DNA of 64,000 bases, from the NCBI GenBank assembly GCA_013215825.1, contig JABSQN010000001.1, positions 326,874 to 390,873 of the forward strand. Reading direction: 5' to 3'. The stretch is from Piscirickettsiaceae bacterium (lineage in GTDB: Bacteria; Pseudomonadota; Gammaproteobacteria; Nitrosococcales; Methylophagaceae). Shown here in pieces: positions 36,371 to 46,379 of the stretch. Within the stretch, counting starts at the first letter, position 1; every line of letters begins with the position of its first letter. Below the pieces are notes generated by a model. It was not told the origin of the DNA and searched no databases. It worked only from the letters and a program-made list of their open reading frames with translations. The position numbers and the translations under genes are program-made.

Positions 36371-37003
36371 TTAATCCTTTATTTCAGGATGCTCATCATC
36401 GTCATCATCCGGGAAAAACCATTGATTAAGCTGTTCAATCGCTTCTTCTTTACCCGATTTTTTGAGTGATGAAAATAATTGGACAGTGGCGGAGAGGTTT
36501 TGTTTCGATAATTCGGACGTTACTTGATGTAGGCTTGCTTTAGCAGCACCACTTCTAAATTTATCTGATTTCGTTAACAAAATATGTACGGCTAACTCTG
36601 CATTATTTGCCCACTTGATCATTTGCAAATCAAACTCTTTAAGCGGGTGACGAATATCCATCATTAACATTAAGCCGCGCAATGATTTGCGTGTTTCCAG
36701 GTATTTCCCCAAGGTTTGCTGCCAGCGGATCTTCATTTTTTCAGGGACTTTGGCATAGCCATAACCAGGTAAATCAACTAAGGCGCGTTCCTCATCAATC
36801 GCAAAAAAGTTAATCATTTGCGTTCGCCCAGGTGTTTTACTGATGCGTGCGAGTGCTTTTTGTTCAGTTATTGTGTTGATAGCACTTGATTTTCCTGCGT
36901 TGGATCGTCCTGCAAAGGCAACTTCAATACCGTGATCTGATGGCAGCTCTGAAAGTTGGGTTGCACTAATTGTGTAGTGTGCTTGGCGGTAAGGATGTGA
37001 CAT
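36371..37003 (-). CDS. engB: Ribosome biogenesis GTPase EngB (YihA)
   Basis: 210 residues, identical in length to E. coli YihA. G motifs: GRSNAGKSSAIN (G1), TPGRTQMINF (G2), DLPGYGYAKVP (G3), LTKSDKF (G4). It binds the large ribosomal subunit precursor and is essential in most bacteria. The ATG at 37003 was chosen; an upstream TTG is also open. The C-terminal tail is acidic (FFPDDDDDEHPEIKD). It diverges from cytochrome c4, an arrangement common in gammaproteobacteria. Confidence 0.95.
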   Translation of the reverse strand: MSHPYRQAHYTISATQLSELPSDHGIEVAFAGRSNAGKSSAINTITEQKALARISKTPGRTQMINFFAIDEERALVDLPGYGYAKVPEKMKIRWQQTLGKYLETRKSLRGLMLMMDIRHPLKEFDLQMIKWANNAELAVHILLTKSDKFRSGAAKASLHQVTSELSKQNLSATVQLFSSLKKSGKEEAIEQLNQWFFPDDDDDEHPEIKD

Positions 37004-37086
37004 AAAGAATGACTCAGGGTGCAAAAATACGCTAATAAGAGTAGCATATCCTTAGTTACGTTTATTGAAATACCACGGGAATGATA

Positions 37087-37695
37087 ATGAAAAAAGTATT
37101 AATGACGATAGTAATGGGCTTGGCATTGACAGCTGTTGCACCAACGATGGCTGCGGGTAATGCAAGCGCAGGTAAGGACAAAGCGGCAATGTGTGCAGCT
37201 TGTCATGGTATGGATGGCAATAGTCCAACAAATATGTTTCCAAAATTAGCAGGACAAGGTGAAGCCTATCTTGTAAAACAAATTACAGAATTCAAAACTG
37301 GTGCGCGCAAAAATGCAATGATGGCGCCTATGGTTGCAGGATTAAGTGACCAAGATATTGCTGATTTATCCGCGTATTTTTCATCGCAGAAAGTGACACC
37401 TGGCGCGGTATCAGAAGAGTTGGTTGAGGCCGGCCAATCGTTATACCGCGGCGGCAATAAAGAGTCTGGTGTCCCTGCATGTATGGCATGTCATGGACCA
37501 ACTGGTGCTGGCGTTCCTGCGGCAAAATGGCCTGCATTATCAGGTCAGTATGCAACGTATACTGAAGCTCAACTAAATGCCTTTGCGGATGGTTCGCGTG
37601 ATAATGATCCCAGCAGCATGATGCGAGATATAGCATCAAAAATGACAGCAGATGAAATTAAAGCAGTATCTGCATTTGTTTCTGGTTTGCACTAA
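37087..37695 (+). CDS. Diheme cytochrome c4
   Basis: 202 residues with a cleaved signal (VMGLALTAVAPTMAAG). Two similar cytochrome c domains carry CAACH (36-40) and CMACH (132-136), with axial Met residues in the typical NAMMAPM and SSMMRDI positions. Cytochrome c4 carries electrons to terminal oxidases in the periplasm. The ATG at 37087 was taken because ACGGGA sits 5-6 bases upstream; the ATG at 37081 is too close. A strong terminator follows the stop. Confidence 0.93.
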   Translation: MKKVLMTIVMGLALTAVAPTMAAGNASAGKDKAAMCAACHGMDGNSPTNMFPKLAGQGEAYLVKQITEFKTGARKNAMMAPMVAGLSDQDIADLSAYFSSQKVTPGAVSEELVEAGQSLYRGGNKESGVPACMACHGPTGAGVPAAKWPALSGQYATYTEAQLNAFADGSRDNDPSSMMRDIASKMTADEIKAVSAFVSGLH

Positions 37696-37709
37696 ACAAT
37701 AGCATTCTG

Positions 37710-37744
37710 AAAGCCGCATAGTATTGACTATGCGGCTTTTTTTA
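37710..37744 (+). terminator. Rho-independent terminator after cytochrome c4
   Basis: A perfect 11-base stem (AGCCGCATAGT / ACTATGCGGCT) with a four-base loop, followed by seven T. It separates cytochrome c4 from resB. Confidence 0.95.
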
Positions 37745-37788
37745 TTTCCAGCACTTCTCCAGTGCTGATTACACATGGTTTACCTTCT

Positions 37789-39801
37789 ATGTCTGATGAT
37801 CGTAAGTTGCCCGTTTCGCGTTATACATTAGGTCAGCGACTTTTCCTGTTTTTAGGTTCAATGGATTTAGCCATTACCTTATTGCTGACACTTGCTGTTG
37901 CATCGGTAATTGGTACGGTTCTACAGCAAAACCAACCGTATACCGATTATATTATGAAGTTTGGCCCATTCTGGTTTGAGTTATTTGAATCGGCGGGCTT
38001 GTATGATGTTTATAGTGCCGTGTGGTTTTTATCAATTTTGACCTTGCTTGTTATTTCAACATCTGTTTGTGTGATTCGTAATACACCCTCAATGCTACGT
38101 GACATGTGGAGTTTACGGACTCATATCCAAGAAAAATCATTAAGAGCAATGCACCATAGTCAGCAGTGGAATAGTGCGAGTTCTGTTGAAAAAAGTATTG
38201 AAAACATAGAAACTGAACTTTCTCAGCAAGGCTTTCGCCTTAAGCGAATAGAAAAAGGGGAAGGTAAAACGATTATTGCTGCCATGCGAGGCGGCATGAA
38301 TCGCTTGGGTTATATTTTTACACATATGGCGATCATTGTTATTTGTTTAGGCGCTTTGGTTGATAGTAATTTGCCACTGAAATTTGCAGAATGGCAGGGT
38401 AATATAAAAATTGAGACGCGTGATATTCCTGTTAGCGAAATACCGCTTGAAAGTCGTCTTCCGGCTGGCAATCATGCATTTAGAGCAAGTGTTAATATTC
38501 CCGAAGGCCGCACATCAAATGTTGCTTTTTTAGGAATGCGAGATGGCTATTTAGTGCAAGAGTTACCTTTCACAATTGAGGTGAAAGACTTTCGAATTGA
38601 GCATTATGCAACAGGCCAACCGAAATCATTTGAAACCGATTTATTGATACATGACGATGATTTGGCAGAGCCGCTTGCCAGTACGATTGCCGTGAATCAT
38701 CCCCTGTTTTATAAAGGCTATGCGATATATCAAGCCAGTTTTAGTGATGGTGGAACCGGACTCACCATTGATATTTATCCTTTAGAAAAGCAAGCTGGTA
38801 GCGATGTTATTACTTTCGATACCAAGGTGTTTGAAAATAGACAAATGCATTGGGGCGATAAGAGCCTGCGTTTAGAAATTAATGCGTTTCGAGCGTTTAA
38901 TATTAATCCCGATCCGACAGATGACGATCCTGACAATCTAAGAAACTTTGGCCCTAGTATCAGTTTTAAATTACGAACAGATGCGGGAGAGGCCCGAGAG
39001 TTCTTCAACTACATGTTGCCTATTCCAAGAAATGGCCGTGAATACTTTTTGAGTGGTGTGCGAAATAGTCCAGCAGAAGAGTTCGGTTATTTATATCTTC
39101 CTCTTGATGCTGAGAGCGGTTTAACGGCCTTTAGTCACTTTCGAACGCAGTTACACAACGAAGAACTAGTTGATGCTGTGGCGCATGACATCATGAAAGA
39201 AACATTATCGGCAGTGGATGACGTTGATGAGCAATTAGAAAATAGCTTACAAGGCTCTCTGGTAGGTTTAATTAATATGTTTGTGGATGGTGGCTTTGAT
39301 GAGGTTAGCCGATTTGTCGAAACTAGCATTCCCGATGATGAACGTGACACACTCGGTTCAGCTTATTTGTCGATGTTACATGAGATGTTAGCCCGAATTT
39401 ATTTTGATGAACTATCGGATTCATTAGCGGGATATGACAATGAACGCCAGCTCGTATTTTTGCAAGATGCCGTGGACGCGATGGGCACGTTCTCACGTTA
39501 TGGTTCACCGGTGTTTTTATCATTAACTGATTATGACCATGTGGAAGCAAGCGGTTTACAAATCGCTCGATTCCCGGGTAAATCAACAGTTTACTTTGGC
39601 TGTGCTTTATTAATTGCCGGTGTGTTCTTATTGTTTTACCTTCCTCAGCGTCGTTTATGGTTATTAGTGAGTGCCAGAGGTGGACAAACAACGGTATTAT
39701 TATCCGGAATGAGTAATCGTAATCCACGAGAATTTGATCTGTTTTTTAGTCAAATAGCGAACAAATTAGAACAGAAAAGTGGGAACTCTAGCGCTATTTA
39801 G
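37789..39801 (+). CDS. resB: ResB-family cytochrome c biogenesis protein
   Basis: 670 residues. Membrane helices lie at the N-terminus (SMDLAITLLLTLAVASVIGT), around residues 70-100 and 175-195, and near the C-terminus (FGCALLIAGVFLLFYL). A large periplasmic domain lies between the third and fourth helices. It forms the system II haem exporter-ligase with CcsA, encoded 44 bases downstream. It is longer than many ResB proteins because of an acidic helical insertion (about residues 450-560, near DAVAHDIMKETLSAVDDVDE). The ATG at 37789 was chosen over a GTG nine codons earlier; neither has a good ribosome binding site. Confidence 0.92.
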   Translation: MSDDRKLPVSRYTLGQRLFLFLGSMDLAITLLLTLAVASVIGTVLQQNQPYTDYIMKFGPFWFELFESAGLYDVYSAVWFLSILTLLVISTSVCVIRNTPSMLRDMWSLRTHIQEKSLRAMHHSQQWNSASSVEKSIENIETELSQQGFRLKRIEKGEGKTIIAAMRGGMNRLGYIFTHMAIIVICLGALVDSNLPLKFAEWQGNIKIETRDIPVSEIPLESRLPAGNHAFRASVNIPEGRTSNVAFLGMRDGYLVQELPFTIEVKDFRIEHYATGQPKSFETDLLIHDDDLAEPLASTIAVNHPLFYKGYAIYQASFSDGGTGLTIDIYPLEKQAGSDVITFDTKVFENRQMHWGDKSLRLEINAFRAFNINPDPTDDDPDNLRNFGPSISFKLRTDAGEAREFFNYMLPIPRNGREYFLSGVRNSPAEEFGYLYLPLDAESGLTAFSHFRTQLHNEELVDAVAHDIMKETLSAVDDVDEQLENSLQGSLVGLINMFVDGGFDEVSRFVETSIPDDERDTLGSAYLSMLHEMLARIYFDELSDSLAGYDNERQLVFLQDAVDAMGTFSRYGSPVFLSLTDYDHVEASGLQIARFPGKSTVYFGCALLIAGVFLLFYLPQRRLWLLVSARGGQTTVLLSGMSNRNPREFDLFFSQIANKLEQKSGNSSAI

Positions 39802-39845
39802 CGTTCTTAAACTAAAGATAAACAAACCTAAATTAAGAGTAATAC

Positions 39846-41003
39846 ATGACAAATCCTGTTGGTACAATAAATACAGAAACAAGTTCAGCATTAATACAAT
39901 GGGGCTGGCGAATTTTAATGATATTAGCAGCACTTGTTTTATTAGGCATGTATGCAGATAGCATGGATTACTATGAAGTCATCATTGTCGGTTTTACTGC
40001 CATTTGTTTGGCATTTCTAGGGCAAAATTGGTCTGGTTTCCGTAAACATACTATTGTGGCTGCAATACTCAGTTTATCCGCAATACAACTTTATGGCTCT
40101 GATCTCGAACTGGGTGATACCAATTTCTTTTTAAGTTATATTTTAGCTAGTCAGTCGGCATTTATGTGGATGAGTGCTTTGTTTGTCATGGCAACGGTGG
40201 CCTATTTTGCAGGCTTATTTCTCCGCTCAGACTTTAGCGAAAAAGTGGGTAGTGCCTTAACATGGTCAGCCGCTACAATGGGCATGATTGGTTTAATGGT
40301 ACGCTGGCGTGAATCGTATTTGATTAGCCCTGATGTCGGTCATATTCCTGTGAGTAATTTATACGAAGTCTTTATTCTGTTTTCGGTAATCACTGCATTA
40401 CTGTATTTGTTTTATGAGCGTCGCTATCAAACACGTAGTTTAGGTGGCTTTGTATTATTAGTAATTAGTGCCTCGGTGGCTTTCCAGCTTTGGTATACCT
40501 TCGGTAAGCAAGCGCATGAAATTCAGCCTTTAGTACCTGCATTGCAAAGTTATTGGATGAAGATCCATGTACCTGCAAACTTCGTTGGTTATGGCGCATT
40601 TGCAATGGCGGCAATGATCGGTGTGGCATACATATTAAAATCATGGCGACATAAGGTGAATCCACAAGGTTTATTTGCAACACGATTGCCAGATTTAACC
40701 GTCATGGATGATTTGATGTACAAATCCATCTCATTAGGTTTTGCATTTTTCACGGTGGCAACGGTACTTGGTGCATTATGGGCGGCAGAAGCGTGGGGCG
40801 GCTATTGGTCGTGGGATCCTAAAGAAACATGGGCGCTGATTGTGTGGTTAAATTATGCCGCATGGTTGCATATGCGAATGACAAAAGGTTGGAATGGTAC
40901 GCCAATGGCTTGGTGGGCGGTGATAGGACTTTTTGTTACCTTATTTGCCTTCTTGGGGGTTAATATGTTTTTATCGGGTCTCCACTCATACGGAACCTTA
41001 TAA
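39846..41003 (+). CDS. ccsA: Cytochrome c biogenesis protein CcsA/ResC
   Basis: 385 residues and about eight membrane helices. The haem-handling tryptophan-rich motif is WGGYWSWDPKETWALIVW, with flanking conserved His residues in KIHVPANFVGYG and the C-terminal FLGVNMFLSGLHSYG. It joins haem to CxxCH apocytochromes in the periplasm with ResB. Its presence explains how the several c-type cytochromes of this window are matured. Confidence 0.94.
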   Translation: MTNPVGTINTETSSALIQWGWRILMILAALVLLGMYADSMDYYEVIIVGFTAICLAFLGQNWSGFRKHTIVAAILSLSAIQLYGSDLELGDTNFFLSYILASQSAFMWMSALFVMATVAYFAGLFLRSDFSEKVGSALTWSAATMGMIGLMVRWRESYLISPDVGHIPVSNLYEVFILFSVITALLYLFYERRYQTRSLGGFVLLVISASVAFQLWYTFGKQAHEIQPLVPALQSYWMKIHVPANFVGYGAFAMAAMIGVAYILKSWRHKVNPQGLFATRLPDLTVMDDLMYKSISLGFAFFTVATVLGALWAAEAWGGYWSWDPKETWALIVWLNYAAWLHMRMTKGWNGTPMAWWAVIGLFVTLFAFLGVNMFLSGLHSYGTL

Positions 41004-41055
41004 ATAAAAGTACTGTCTCAAGGTTACATTTTAGGATTAACAAGGATAAACAGAA

Positions 41056-41676
41056 ATGAAAAGAATGATTACGGCAGCATTGTTATTGGGTGCATCATTA
41101 ACTGCAATGGCAATGCCAGAAGCATTTATCGAAGATGTTCATTACACATCAACATCAAAACGCTTAGCAACAAGTGATGAAAATATTGTCGAAGTAATTG
41201 AACTGTTTTCATACAGTTGCCCACATTGTTTTCGCCTTGATCCTCAAATACAAAAATGGAAAGAAACATTGCCAGAGAACGTGACGTTTATTCATGTGCC
41301 TGCCATCTTTCGTGATAGTTGGATGGAGTTAGCAAAAGTGTTTTATACCGCAGAAGTGACTGGGGATTTAGAGATGCTACATCCTTTATTATTTAATGCG
41401 ATTCATGTAGAAAAACGTCGCTTACTAACAGAAGAACAGCTATTAGACTTTGTTGCAGAACAAGGTATTGATCGTGAGATGTTTAAGAAGACGATGGGAA
41501 CAATGACGGTTAAAAGTAAGGTTAGAAAGGCATTAGTTCTTAGTCAAACATCGGGTATTACCGGCGTTCCTGCTATGGTTGTTAATGGTAAATTTCGTAC
41601 AAGTTCACCAGAAGCTGGTGGTATGAAAGAAATGCTAGATGTCGTTGATTTCTTAATTCAGAAAGAATCAAACTAA
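41056..41676 (+). CDS. dsbA: Thiol:disulfide interchange protein DsbA
   Basis: 206 residues with an N-terminal signal (ITAALLLGASLTAMA) and a thioredoxin-fold active site CPHC (55-58). The cis-Pro loop is TGVPAMVV. It oxidises cysteines in periplasmic proteins. The position after resB-ccsA fits cytochrome c maturation, where apocytochrome thiols are handled. AAGGA stands about 10 bases before the ATG. A strong bidirectional terminator follows. Confidence 0.94.
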   Translation: MKRMITAALLLGASLTAMAMPEAFIEDVHYTSTSKRLATSDENIVEVIELFSYSCPHCFRLDPQIQKWKETLPENVTFIHVPAIFRDSWMELAKVFYTAEVTGDLEMLHPLLFNAIHVEKRRLLTEEQLLDFVAEQGIDREMFKKTMGTMTVKSKVRKALVLSQTSGITGVPAMVVNGKFRTSSPEAGGMKEMLDVVDFLIQKESN

Positions 41677-41727
41677 GATCCTGATTTCTCAAAAGACGAC
41701 TCGTACAAAGGTCTATCAAAACTAAGA

Positions 41728-41760
41728 ATGTCGGATTGGGGGATACCAATCCGACATTTA
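41728..41760. terminator. Bidirectional terminator between dsbA and the GGDEF gene
   Basis: Twelve-base perfect arms AATGTCGGATTGG / CCAATCCGACATT around a 6-base loop. TTTAATT follows on the plus strand and TTAGTTTTGA on the minus strand, so it can serve both convergent genes. Confidence 0.9.
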
Positions 41761-41761
41761 A

Positions 41762-43372
41762 TTAGTCAGCAATACAGCGATTACGACCCGTGCCTTTGGC
41801 TTGGTACAGAGCCTTGTCAGCACGTTTAAATACATCTTCAATAGAATCTCCTGGACGGAATGTAGCCAGCCCAGCAGAAGCCGTGATAGGTACAGGCTTT
41901 TGTTCATAATGAAACTTTGAAGTCGCTATTTTTTCCCGAATTTTATTTGCTAAAGCTAAAGCGTCTTCTAATCGTGTTTCAGGGAAAACACCGACAAATT
42001 CTTCTCCACCAAACCGAGCTATAAAATCTGCATCGCGGGTTGCTTGTTGGAATATTCTGGCAATGGTTTTTAATACTTTGTCACCGGCATCATGTCCATA
42101 CGAATCATTAACGCGTTTAAAGAAATCAATATCCCAGATGACAATGCTTAATGGACGTTGATAACGTTGCCAGCGATCGTATTCTTTTTCCATTATTTCA
42201 TTTAGGGCTTGTCGATTCCAAATGCCTGTTAATGTATCTTTAAGTGCTGATTTCCGAGATTTTTTTACTGCTTCGCGCAATTCATGACTTTCTTTTTCCA
42301 TGTCTTTAAGACGTTTATTCAGCTCATTTATTTGTTTTTGTGATTTATCAAACTGATCATGGTCAGATTTTTTATACTGTTCAAAATGCTGATTTAGTGT
42401 GTCAAGATGGTTATTGACCGATGATTTTAATTGCTCAAGATCACCTGAATTTTCAACATGAGTTCTCAACCCAGAGACTTGGTCTTTTACAGCTTGGCTA
42501 ATAACATCACGTTCTTTAATCGCTTTTATTTCTTCATTACTAGCTTGACTAATATGTTGATCAAGTTCATTTAAGCGTTCTGTTAATGTTTGTAAGAATT
42601 TTTCATATTCTTGTTTTTCAGTGACCGCCTGCGAGCCAAGTGTACTCATGATATCTGCAATATCATTAATAACAGCTGGTAGTTGATCATCGTCAATACC
42701 CGGTTCAAGTTGATGACGAATTTTGGTGGCTTTTTTACTTAAATTGGTGGGTAATGCAATGCGTTCTAATAATTGTATCAGAACAAGGTTGGATGATAAT
42801 TTATTTGAAAATGATTCATCATCTAACACTATTTCTTCTGCTGCTGAATCTAACTTAGTGTCCTTTGAGGAGTTACCGCTATTAAATAATCCTCCTAAAA
42901 AACCAGATGATTTTGATGGGTGATCAGGTAAGCACTTATTTAATAATGCGAGAATTTCCGGCATGACGCTGCTTGCATCGTTATTGTCACGTCTAAGTTG
43001 TTTAAGTAATGATTTTTTTTCAATTTTAAATATTTTAGGAATCTTCAATGATGCGAGTAGCTCTGCGAGGATTTTACTGTTTGATTGAGTCTTATCGGAT
43101 ACCTTACTTTCTTCCATTTTGGCAATGGCTTTTTCCATTTGCTCAAGAATATGTTCAATTTCAACTTGATTGTTTTTGCCTCGAAGCACTTTACGTAAAG
43201 AACTAAGTTGTCTGTCCAGTAGCGGATCCAAACCTTGAGCGGCAAGTGCTAATCGTCCTAAACTACGTTGCAATAGCTCATCATAACTTTGTTGTTTTTC
43301 TAACTCATTAAGCGAGGAATAATATTTTTTTTTCCACTCTTCAAGTTGCTGTGTTATATCATTATTCGCCAT
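41762..43372 (-). CDS. Cytoplasmic diguanylate cyclase (GGDEF) with helical N-terminal domain
   Basis: 536 residues, no membrane segment. Residues 1-260 are a helical domain with repeated patterns (LDPLLDRQLSSLRKVLRGKN; LEPGIDDDQLPAVINDIADI). Residues about 265-365 are coiled coil, and the C-terminus is a GGDEF domain with the active variant RFGGEEFVGVFPE. The I-site residues in front (RDADF) fit the RxxD inhibitory pattern. It makes c-di-GMP. AAGGA lies eight bases before the ATG. It follows mltF by 18 bases on the same strand, with mltF upstream. Confidence 0.92.
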   Translation of the reverse strand: MANNDITQQLEEWKKKYYSSLNELEKQQSYDELLQRSLGRLALAAQGLDPLLDRQLSSLRKVLRGKNNQVEIEHILEQMEKAIAKMEESKVSDKTQSNSKILAELLASLKIPKIFKIEKKSLLKQLRRDNNDASSVMPEILALLNKCLPDHPSKSSGFLGGLFNSGNSSKDTKLDSAAEEIVLDDESFSNKLSSNLVLIQLLERIALPTNLSKKATKIRHQLEPGIDDDQLPAVINDIADIMSTLGSQAVTEKQEYEKFLQTLTERLNELDQHISQASNEEIKAIKERDVISQAVKDQVSGLRTHVENSGDLEQLKSSVNNHLDTLNQHFEQYKKSDHDQFDKSQKQINELNKRLKDMEKESHELREAVKKSRKSALKDTLTGIWNRQALNEIMEKEYDRWQRYQRPLSIVIWDIDFFKRVNDSYGHDAGDKVLKTIARIFQQATRDADFIARFGGEEFVGVFPETRLEDALALANKIREKIATSKFHYEQKPVPITASAGLATFRPGDSIEDVFKRADKALYQAKGTGRNRCIAD

Positions 43373-43390
43373 GTTTAAATCCTTTAAATA

Positions 43391-44803
43391 TTACAATGCT
43401 GCTGGCGGTGTCAGATTGCTACTTTTCACATCTTCAGGAGTAACAAAAGGACTACTTTGTTGACTATGCAATAAAATATCATAGTAGCGGCGAATATTTT
43501 CTATATAACGTACAGGTTCACCGCCACGTGCGTAACCATATCGCGTTTTCTCATACCATTCTTTTTTGCTAAGTAGTGGTAAATATTGTTTTATATCAGT
43601 CCAGAGGTTTGGGTTTTTGCCACCCTTTTCTGTGAGAACGCGAGCATCCTCAACATGCCCTGGACCTATATTATAAGAAGCTAATGCCACCCAGATTCTA
43701 CTTTCCTCAGTAATTCCTTGAGGTAGGCGCTTGCGTATGGAGGATAAATATCCGGCACCAGCATGAATGCTTTGAGCCGGATCTTCGCGATCCTTAATCT
43801 TCATTTGTTTGGCGGTGTCTAAGGTTAGCATCATTAGTCCTCTAACACCGGTGCTGGATACTGCTTGTGGATTCCAATGCGATTCTTGATATGAGATGGC
43901 GGCAAGAAAACGCCAATCAAAGTCAAACTCCTCTGCCGCTTGTTCAAACAGTGTTTTATATTTTGGTAGATGGGTTTGTATTCGCCGATGAATCGCGCGT
44001 GTATCAACATAATCAAAACGACGAATATGACCGTAATACTTCTCTATCAAACGATCAAGATCGCCTGACTTTTCCATTTGTGTGAAAAAAGCGGCAACTT
44101 CATGATTAAGCGAACCATCGTCGGATAATGACATTGCCCAGGCTAAAGGCTGTGGTTCTGAAATATTAAAAGCAACCCGAAGTTCAGGAAATAAGGTTTG
44201 GTTAGCATCCATTTCATTGGAGTCAGCAATGGTGTAATCAATCATTTCTAGCTGCACTAATTCTAATAAACCACTATTGTCTAATTCTGAGTTTTCTACC
44301 CAAGCAAGTTCAGGTAATTCCTGCTGGTGTAATTTTAGTTGCTCAACATGACTACTATTTGCCACAACTTCTAAATTACCGTCTGCTAATTTTGTTATAT
44401 TTTTAGGTTTACGAGTGCCTTGTCGATAAATTAATTGCTGCGTCACTTCTTGATAAATAGGACCAAATCTAAGTACGTCTTTTCGTGCAGGGGTGATAGT
44501 CAGTCCAGCGGCGGCAATATCGGCGCGTCCTTGTTCGATAAGTTGCAGCATATCACCTAAGTTTTCAGGCACAATAATTTTCAATTTTACATTAAGATGT
44601 TTAGCAAAGGCTTGTGCTAATTCATATTCAAATCCAGCTAATTCCTCACCTTTTACATAATAAGTTGTCGGTCCATAACGAGTAAGCACACGCAACTCAC
44701 CGCGTTCACGAATTTCTTCAAGATGTGGTTGAGCTTCACCACAGGCGACAAGAAAACTAAGAGAGATGAGAAGTAAGCTAAAAAATTTCAAATAATGCTC
44801 CAA
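43391..44803 (-). CDS. mltF: Membrane-bound lytic murein transglycosylase F
   Basis: 470 residues. A lipobox (LSFLVACG, Cys about 21) indicates an outer-membrane lipoprotein. Residues about 35-265 are a solute-binding protein type 3 domain (GYELAQAFAKHLNVKLKII). Residues about 290-430 are an SLT lytic transglycosylase domain with the catalytic Glu in AAISYQESHWNP and a following GLMMLTLDTAK. It cleaves peptidoglycan glycan strands to 1,6-anhydro products and is regulated through the N-terminal domain. It is upstream of the diguanylate cyclase and probably co-transcribed with it. Confidence 0.95.
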   Translation of the reverse strand: MEHYLKFFSLLLISLSFLVACGEAQPHLEEIRERGELRVLTRYGPTTYYVKGEELAGFEYELAQAFAKHLNVKLKIIVPENLGDMLQLIEQGRADIAAAGLTITPARKDVLRFGPIYQEVTQQLIYRQGTRKPKNITKLADGNLEVVANSSHVEQLKLHQQELPELAWVENSELDNSGLLELVQLEMIDYTIADSNEMDANQTLFPELRVAFNISEPQPLAWAMSLSDDGSLNHEVAAFFTQMEKSGDLDRLIEKYYGHIRRFDYVDTRAIHRRIQTHLPKYKTLFEQAAEEFDFDWRFLAAISYQESHWNPQAVSSTGVRGLMMLTLDTAKQMKIKDREDPAQSIHAGAGYLSSIRKRLPQGITEESRIWVALASYNIGPGHVEDARVLTEKGGKNPNLWTDIKQYLPLLSKKEWYEKTRYGYARGGEPVRYIENIRRYYDILLHSQQSSPFVTPEDVKSSNLTPPAAL

Positions 44804-44934
44804 GATGACGTTTTGATTATGACACTTTTGTACGTTTTAAGTTTGCCAAAATAAGCACAACATTGTTTTTAGTCAGTTTTTTACTAGATCGATTATAATC
44901 CCACACTTTAAGTAAGCATTGAGAAACAGTTTTT

Positions 44935-46281
44935 ATGAGTACACCAGAATTATTATTACCTGCGGGTAGCTTGCAACATATGCGCTATGCCTTTGCCTTT
45001 GGTGCTGATGCCGTATATGCCGGACAGCCAAGATATAGCTTACGCGTGCGTAATAATGACTTTCATAAACTCCCTGTTTTAGCGCAAGGTATTGAAGAAG
45101 CCCACGCATTAGGTAAGCAATTTTTTGTTGCGAGTAATTTGATGCCGCACAATGCGAAGGTTAAAACCTATATGGCTGATATGGAACCGGTTATCGCCAT
45201 GAAACCTGATGCACTCATTATGGCCGATCCCGGTTTAATTATGATGGTGCGAGAACGCTGGCCTGAAATACCGATCCACCTTTCTGTGCAGGCTAATACC
45301 GTCAACTGGCAAGCGGTAAAATTTTGGCAATCGTTAGGGCTAACCCGCGTTATTTTATCGCGTGAACTCTCACTCGATGAAATTGAAGAAATACGACAAC
45401 TTTGCCCGGATATGGAAATAGAAGTATTCGTTCATGGTGCATTATGCATTGCCTATTCAGGCCGCTGTTTATTATCAGGTTACTTTAACCATCGTGATCC
45501 TAATCAAGGTTCATGTACTAATTCTTGTCGTTGGGATTATAAAACCCATGCCAGTGATGGTAATGATGATTCCCCACAAAAGATCGAATTTAACGCCTTC
45601 GATGCCATGAACCAAAATGCCTTCTCTGATTGTGGCAGCCAAGAGCGCCATCCATTAGCCGATGATATTTACCTGATTGAAGAGGGCAACCGCCCCGGTG
45701 AACTCATGCCGATCTTTGAAGATGAGCATGGTACTTACATCATGAATTCCAAAGATTTACGCGCGATTCAACATATTGAACGATTGGCTAAAATAGGCGT
45801 TGATTCATTAAAGATAGAAGGGCGTACCAAGTCTATTTACTATGTATCACGTACGGCACAACTGTATCGTAAAGCGATAGATGATGCAGTGGCTGGCAAT
45901 AAATTTGATCCAACATTAATCGGTAAACTAGATAACCTAGCCAACCGTGGTTATACCGATGGCTTTTATCAACGTCACCCAACCCAAGAACAACAAAACT
46001 ATATGGAAGGTTACTCAAGTAGTGATCGCCAGCAATATGTAGGTGAAATTACAGGCTATGATGCGGCAGAACAATGCTTAAACATTGATGTGAAAAATAA
46101 GTTTTCACTTGGTGACAAATTAGAACTTATTTTGCCAGAAGGTAATATTGAATTTACCTTAGAAAAACTTATCAACAAAGACGGTAAAGCGATTGATGTT
46201 GCCCCGGGCAGTGGACACCACGTGAAAATACCTTATTCAGGCAAAGTGCCTGAGAAGGGTTTGTTGGCTAGGTATCTCTAA
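44935..46281 (+). CDS. trhP: tRNA 5-hydroxyuridine synthesis protein TrhP (YegQ), U32 peptidase family
   Basis: 448 residues matching E. coli YegQ/TrhP throughout: ADAVYAGQPRYSLRVRNNDF, the U32 signature EVFVHGALCIAYSGRCLLSG, and NSCRWDY. Conserved Cys residues in the middle may bind an Fe-S cluster. TrhP makes ho5U34 in several tRNAs using prephenate. It is a single-gene unit running divergently from mltF. Confidence 0.93.
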   Translation: MSTPELLLPAGSLQHMRYAFAFGADAVYAGQPRYSLRVRNNDFHKLPVLAQGIEEAHALGKQFFVASNLMPHNAKVKTYMADMEPVIAMKPDALIMADPGLIMMVRERWPEIPIHLSVQANTVNWQAVKFWQSLGLTRVILSRELSLDEIEEIRQLCPDMEIEVFVHGALCIAYSGRCLLSGYFNHRDPNQGSCTNSCRWDYKTHASDGNDDSPQKIEFNAFDAMNQNAFSDCGSQERHPLADDIYLIEEGNRPGELMPIFEDEHGTYIMNSKDLRAIQHIERLAKIGVDSLKIEGRTKSIYYVSRTAQLYRKAIDDAVAGNKFDPTLIGKLDNLANRGYTDGFYQRHPTQEQQNYMEGYSSSDRQQYVGEITGYDAAEQCLNIDVKNKFSLGDKLELILPEGNIEFTLEKLINKDGKAIDVAPGSGHHVKIPYSGKVPEKGLLARYL

Positions 46282-46379
46282 CGCCCACATAACCGGCGAG
46301 TGATGATGGCTGCTTTTTTGCGTCTCTTTGTAAAAAGGAAGACATTATTACGGAGTCTGTATTGATGTGTTTGTTAGCA

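Noticed and set aside
39323-39727. 134-codon minus-strand frame inside resB
   Set aside because: Fully antisense to the conserved resB coding region; no start signal.
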